A stretch of DNA of 22,412 nucleotides from Suillus spraguei. Taxonomy: Eukaryota; Basidiomycota; Agaricomycetes; Boletales; Suillaceae. Positions 17,734 to 22,412 of the stretch are shown here, piece by piece. The translations under genes and the position numbers were made by a program. The stretch is taken from positions 1 to 22,412 of the forward strand of contig JABCPU010000892.1 in assembly GCA_016800925.1 (NCBI GenBank). The letters run 5' to 3'. How positions within the stretch are numbered: position 1 is the stretch's first letter; each line of letters begins with the position of its first letter. The notes under the pieces were generated by a model that was given only the letters and a program-made list of their open reading frames with translations, was not told where the DNA came from and did not search any database.

Positions 17734-19553
17734 TTATGCAAAACTTTCTGTTAACACCTCCTCAATGCTCTTCACGAAAATATCCACAATCTTTTCTATC
17801 TCCTCGGTGGTTGCATTGTATGCAGGGCCGAGCATGAGGTGGTTCCCCTTCGATCCATCGAGTGAGGAGCCACCAACCATACCCATCGCAACAAGTCCAT
17901 TCTTAAGACAGCATGCCTGTACCACCATTGCAAATTGTTGGTCCTTCATATCGACACGACGTGCCTCGAGGTTGGAGAAGTCGAATTCAATCCCAAAGAA
18001 AGCCCCAGCCCCACGCACATCAAATGTATATGGCGCTGCGAGAGCGTTTGGGGATTGTAAGCGGTCTTTCAGAAGCGCAATCATATGTGCACCGTTCTTC
18101 CTACACTGCGCAAGGAGATCCTCCTCAATGATGACCTTTTGCACAGCTAAAGATGCTGCACATGATAATGGATTTGCCTGTTAAGAATAAGCGTTAATGG
18201 CCGGCACTTCGATAGCCTCGCATTACCGACCTGATATGTGTGACCATGCTTGAGCAGTCCGGAACTCCCCCTAATCCCTTTTGTAACTTTAGGTGAGATG
18301 AGAACAGCACCTATGGGAGCATAACTGTGGCCCAATCAGTAAACATCAAAAGAGAAAGGATGTGAAATACTTGCCCACCACCCAAACCCTTGGCTACTGC
18401 CTGCAGGTCAGGTGCAACACCATCACCAAGGCTCTGCCAAGCGTGCATAGTACCCATTCCTAGCGAACCCCACCGTCAATAGTGGTCAAAATCAACATAT
18501 CGAATCACTTACGGCCCATGCCAGACATTACCTCATCGAGCATGAAAAGGGCACCATATTTGTCACAGACGGATTTCATGGCCTTGAAGTATCCTTTTGG
18601 TGCACTCACAACCCCTGTTGTTGCACCAACGACAGTCTCTGCAACGACTACCGATCGTCAGATTTAAAAGGAGCCAAAACTGATGACAATAACATACAGC
18701 CGATTACTGTCTCGGGACCGAGTTCGACAAACTTGTCCTCGAGTTCTTGTCGGAGTCGTTCAACGTACCGCTCCTCTGTCTCACCTGGTTTTTGGAACCT
18801 CTTTGCGTACGCCGGCGAAACGTGATGAAAATTCTGGTGGTCTAAAATAGCCTCATACGGTGCACGGCGGCCAGGATGGTGTGCAAGGGACAGGGTACTC
18901 AGGGTATTTCCATGGAAGGACAGTTGACGGGCAATGTAGTTTGTCCGTTTCGGCTGCCCGATCTCGACATAATACTGCATTGCCATCCATGAGCCTTTGG
19001 CTTGCGCCTCCACAACACCAACATACCTGTCTCGAGAGTTTGATGATAGTTTCCATTGCTTCAGAACCTAAATTGAGGGTGATCAGTAAAGTTCAAGCAG
19101 AGCTCCATGACAATACCTCCAGACAGGAATGCGACCTGCTCAAAGACACCATCACTGGTGTCCACGAGCAGTTTAGCCAGCTGCTCTGCAGGAGGGCTGG
19201 AAAGCTGCATATTGTATACATCTATGCATGATCAGTCACTCGTGCTAAGGGATGAAGAGAAGGACATTACAGGACATAACATCGATCTGATCTTTCAGGG
19301 CTTTGACTACCTTGGGATGGTTTCCGCCGAGACAAGTCACAGCAGCACCACCAATCCCATCGATGACACGTCGACCATCCTCAAGATCGATGTAAATACC
19401 ATCAGTAGCGATAGCAATGGGAGGTGTCCATGGCGTTCTATGTAAAATAGATGTAGGTCGAGCGCTTATCTTGTAAGTCAAAGGATCGATGGTCTTGATA
19501 TGAGCTCGAGTCTTTGAGAGCCGGAGCAGGAACCTGGACGAGTGGTGATACAT
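17734..19553 (-). CDS. Class III PLP-dependent aminotransferase
   Basis: Eight exons (19553..19271, 19221..19117, 19067..19027, 18974..18698, 18647..18513, 18459..18375, 18324..18231, 18177..17734) join to 487 residues, normal for fold-type I omega-aminotransferases. Visible signatures are FLSGGSEAMETIIKL (phosphate-binding region), FMLDEVMSGMGRMG (Asp contacting the PLP ring nitrogen), and AVAKGLGGGYAPIGAVL with the Schiff-base Lys304, followed by HGHTYQANPLSCAA. The first about 40 residues are basic (RFLLRLSKTRA) and could be a mitochondrial targeting sequence, but a later start near ILHRTPWTPP would also fit the family. Intron 6 (18374..18325) must be GC-AG to keep the GGG-YAPIG junction. 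The substrate cannot be read from sequence; the family uses omega-amino acids, GABA-like compounds or amines with pyruvate or 2-oxoglutarate. The gene is divergent from PSO2 with 349 bp between. Confidence 0.9.
18325..18374 (-). other. GC-AG intron in the aminotransferase gene
   Basis: The donor reads GG/GCAAGT, the classic strong GC donor, and the acceptor is CCACAG. The GT three bases further (GTATTT at 18370) gives the wrong phase and adds residues inside the conserved GGG-YAPIG turn next to the catalytic lysine. Confidence 0.82.
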
Positions 19554-19902
19554 GAGTGGGTGCTGAGAATAAAGACAACTCCACGAAAATCGATGGAGTT
19601 CATATGAATCCTGTCTAAAGGAGGCTGAACGGCTCTCCTTCGTCGAACTTAACCTAAATTAAAGCGGAAAATCAGTCTGTTGACGTGTTAATATGACTCA
19701 ATCGATCAGCAATAAAATATAATACATAATTACATTCACGATAAACCATTTTCGATTTTATGTGCTGCCGATGGAGTTACATGTTACGGTAAAGCAGAGT
19801 TGCAACTTGCAAGAGGCGCCAAAGTTTGCCAATCACCAATTCGAGACTTTGTTCAAGACTCTGACTGTCTCACTCTACACAAATACTATTTTTTTTTCAT
19901 GA
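19554..19902. promoter_or_regulatory. Divergent promoter region between aminotransferase and PSO2
   Basis: A 349-bp AT-rich region separates two head-to-head genes and presumably drives both. A T-rich tract (about 19888-19897) lies directly before the PSO2 start. No other gene or clear binding motif is seen. Confidence 0.5.
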
Positions 19903-19964
19903 ATGGATGGCTTCCTCATGAGCAAGAAACGCAAGGAGCCCTCACAATCTCGCACAATCGTTGA
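19899..19964 (+). promoter_or_regulatory. Short upstream ORF overlapping the PSO2 start
   Basis: An ATG at 19899 precedes the PSO2 ATG at 19903 by four bases in a different frame and reads 21 codons to TGA 19962-19964. If the transcript starts upstream, scanning ribosomes would meet it first. Its frame is the one used by the main PSO2 body further downstream, but the stop blocks continuation. Confidence 0.35.
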
Positions 19965-22412
19965 TTTTTTCTCAAACAACGCGTCTACAAAGAAAAGCAA
20001 GTTTCAAGCCCCCCTCCCAAGACGAACAAGAAGAACCTGAAAGCATCCTTATCTCAGGAGATCATCGTTATAGACTCGGACAGCGATGATTGTACAACGA
20101 AAAGAGACAAAGGGAAAACACGTGTAATCCCAGGTGTCCAACAGCACGCTCCGGAAGGAGGAAAGGGGAACCGTTGTTCTAATGAATACGATTCTCTCAC
20201 ACGTATCGCTTTGTCAAACCACGAGGAACTTCATGACGAACTCCCCACATTTGGAAAGCCTTCCGCTCTATTGCAAGTTCCCGTTCAGAGCAGCACGAGC
20301 ACTATAGAATGGAAAGAGACATTACTCCAGTCGTCGGTCATTAAAGCCCCTTCCAGTCCCTCCATCTTCGGTGTTCCGACTTTGTTACTTCGGTCCTCGG
20401 TCGAGCCCGCTCATGAGCTACTTTTTGAAGGCAAGGCATCTACGGAAGTCGGTGTGCCTAAACCCTGCAGGAATCCTGGAGATATACCGCATTCCATTGA
20501 TGTGATAGATGTTGATTATATAGGTGACGATGAGCAATGGGGCGTTGGAGACGATGAGCTGGCCATCCTCGAAGCCGCTAACGATGATATTGAGGTGGAG
20601 GACGTCTCAGAACAACTCGATAACTATGTCCATTCCGCTAGTTGCCCTATCTGCGAACTCGATATCTCACATTTACTTGACTTGGTTGGTGACATGACCA
20701 CGCTGCAGGTGTGACCCATCTGATGCATGTTTTAGGAGAGACAGCACCATGTCAACAAATGTCTCGACTCCACCGTCAGTTCCTCGAGCGCAATTACCAT
20801 AACTTCAGACTTGGATGTCTCATGCAAACCAAGTACGAGTATACCCGAGGATGTCTCCAACACTCACTTATATTCCGTCCTGATGGCGTCCTATAAGGAA
20901 AATGAAGCTTGGAAGGAAGCAGATATTGCAGAGGACCGTAATTTTCGCCCAACTCGAGCACCAGGCAGCCGGAGAAAGGCACCGTTCTACAAAGTTCTGC
21001 AAGGAATGCCCATCGCCGTCGATGCGTTCCGCTATGGAACCATACCAGGCGTCACCGCCTACTTTTAACGTGTGTATCCAAACTGATACGCTGGTACGGC
21101 CTCACATGATTTTTAGTCATGCTCATTCCGATCATTACACCAACCTTGCTTCGAATTGGAAAAGCGGGCCGATTTATTGCTCAGGTATAGTATACCACGG
21201 CTTCTAATTGAATACAAATACTGAAAGTCTACTAGGGGACACAGCTAATTTAATTAAACATATGTTGTCGGTTGATCCCAAGTGGGTGCATCCACTCCCA
21301 ATGAATGTCCCTACAGTTGTTCCCGACTCCGGTGGGGTTACTGTCACACTTATCGAAGCCAACCATTGCCCGGGATCGTGCCTATTTTTATTTGAGGGTC
21401 CCCAGACAGTACACGCTGGTGACAGCACCTTCAAATCGCCATTCGTTGGTTCCGGAAAGGCCTTCCGATATTTGCATTGCGGAGACTTTAGAGCTTCGCC
21501 TCAGCATTTAATGCACCCTGCGGTGAGGGGAAAGCAAATTGACCATGTTTATCTGGACACGACTTACCTGGACCCGAAGGTTAGTCAAGTTGGCTTGACG
21601 AGGCAATGACGCTTATTGCGTATTAGTATACGTTTCCTCCACAGCCGCTGGTCATCTCAGCCTGTGCAGAGCTGGCCAAAAGAATCGTTTCTGGGGAGTG
21701 GATTGGCGCTCCAGACACGAATGGAAAGCGGGACTCGACTATGGATGCTTGGGTCATTCCATCAGCCAGGGCAAACAATACCGTTATGAGACAGCCCAAA
21801 GATAGAATGTTAGTGGTTGTCGGGTAAGTTAGTTATGGTATATACCCAGGCTGGTCATTGATGTACCTTTGCGCAGTACCTACTCTATTGGTAAAGAACG
21901 CATTGTTAAAGGTGAGTGTTGTGCAGATCGTATATTGCTTGCTTAGTTGTTTCTAGCTATCGCGCAGGCTCTCAAGACAAAAATTTATTGCGATGCGCAT
22001 AAGGGTGCCATCCTACGATGTCAGAATGATTCTGAGTTGCATGCGCTATTGACCAAGGACCCAAGCGAAGCCGGTGTGCATATTGTTCCGTTGCATATGA
22101 TCGTGTCAGATAAGCTCAAGACATATGTGCAACGATTCAAGGGGACATACTCGCGGGTTGTCGGTTTCAGGCCCACAGGGTGGACGTGAGCATCTACCAT
22201 TCCCCATACATTCATCAATCAATTAATAGTACCTGCTACAGTTACACACCACCATCCGGTAGCGATCTCACCCATCCCATCCATCATATCGCGCGGGCAG
22301 TCACGGTCCTTCACGCATGCAGACCTGAAACCTATGCAAAAGTCGACATTCTGTGTGCAAATGTACGGCGTGCCGTATTCAGAGCACAGTTCATTTTTTG
22401 AGCTCACATGCT
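19903..22412 (+). CDS. PSO2: SNM1/PSO2 interstrand-crosslink repair nuclease (three one-base shifts; partial at right edge)
   Basis: Metallo-beta-lactamase/beta-CASP 5' exonuclease of the SNM1/Pso2 family, a nuclear enzyme that processes DNA interstrand crosslinks. Exons are about 19903..20684, 20736..21069, 21117..21184, 21236..21579, 21627..21823, 21877..21911, 21957..22185 and 22242 to the edge. The N-terminus has KKRK and TIVDFFS. A UBZ4-type zinc finger is formed across intron 1 (CPIC, then HHVNKCLD). The nuclease core keeps HAHSDH (21118-21135), [40 protein letters not shown] and [11 protein letters not shown]. Three single missing bases break the reading: after AGCAAG near 20001, in the T-run at 21063-21066 (a stop follows YF instead of continuing into the next exon), and in GGG at 22295-22297. 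Splice sites are otherwise normal (introns 45-56 nt). Either a decaying gene or sequence errors. The C-terminal part after FFELTC is beyond the window. Confidence 0.88.

Noticed and set aside
20001..20057. Intron in the PSO2 N-terminal region instead of a frameshift
   Set aside because: GT sites at 19960, 19983 and 20001 were tried against every AG up to 20060. The phase-compatible pairs remove the TIVDFFS motif or use a GTTTCA donor with the wrong phase, so a one-base deletion is the simpler reading.
1..22412. tRNA, rRNA or CRISPR-like arrays
   Set aside because: No cloverleaf with a TTCRA box, no rRNA-like block and no regularly spaced repeats were found by eye on either strand.

Overview
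This window is nuclear DNA from a filamentous fungus, most likely a mushroom-forming basidiomycete (Agaricomycetes). The genes are densely split by GT-AG introns of about 43-73 nt (one of 146 nt) with CTAAC/CTRAY-like branch sites. The gene set is conserved eukaryotic housekeeping, and the transposon type is common in that group. The phylum assignment is an inference from gene style; no marker gene such as rRNA is present.

Layout, left to right: (1) the 3' end of MED4, a Mediator subunit (+, ends 521). (2) A small dual-specificity phosphatase (-, 1115-1936) whose intact HCxxGxxR active site becomes visible once a 58-nt intron is removed; its N-terminal part appears shifted by one base. (3) A 1.17-kb divergent intergenic region. 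(4) RDS3/PHF5A, the 110-residue SF3b splicing-factor subunit (+, 3111-3721, six exons). (5) A complete pogo/Tc1-mariner-like DNA transposon, 3845-6896, with perfect 40-bp inverted repeats and TA target duplications; its 837-residue DDE transposase is interrupted by one extra T. (6) A 13-exon, 1008-residue PB1 plus multi-ZZ zinc-finger protein (-, 6916-10564). (7) A 17-exon, 1924-residue HECT ubiquitin ligase of the UFD4/TRIP12 family (-, 10867-17474). (8) An eight-exon class III PLP aminotransferase (-, 17734-19553). (9) The SNM1/PSO2 interstrand-crosslink repair nuclease (+, from 19903, running off the right edge).

The transposon lies between the two convergent genes RDS3 and PB1-ZZ. Its right end is 19 bp from the PB1-ZZ stop codon, so that gene's 3' UTR must run into the element. 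Three genes (phosphatase, transposase, PSO2) need one-base corrections at short runs to read through, PSO2 three times. The UFD4, PB1-ZZ, aminotransferase and RDS3 models close perfectly over more than 10 kb of coding exons. Whether the shifts are gene decay or sequence errors cannot be settled from the sequence alone. Two introns, one in PB1-ZZ and one in the aminotransferase, only fit as GC-AG introns.

I see no operon-like functional cluster, no CRISPR array, no tRNA or rRNA gene, and no wholly unknown system. The most unusual items are the split zinc finger and overall architecture of the PB1-ZZ protein, the long acidic/coiled-coil/SAP-like tail of the transposase, and the pattern of frameshifts.
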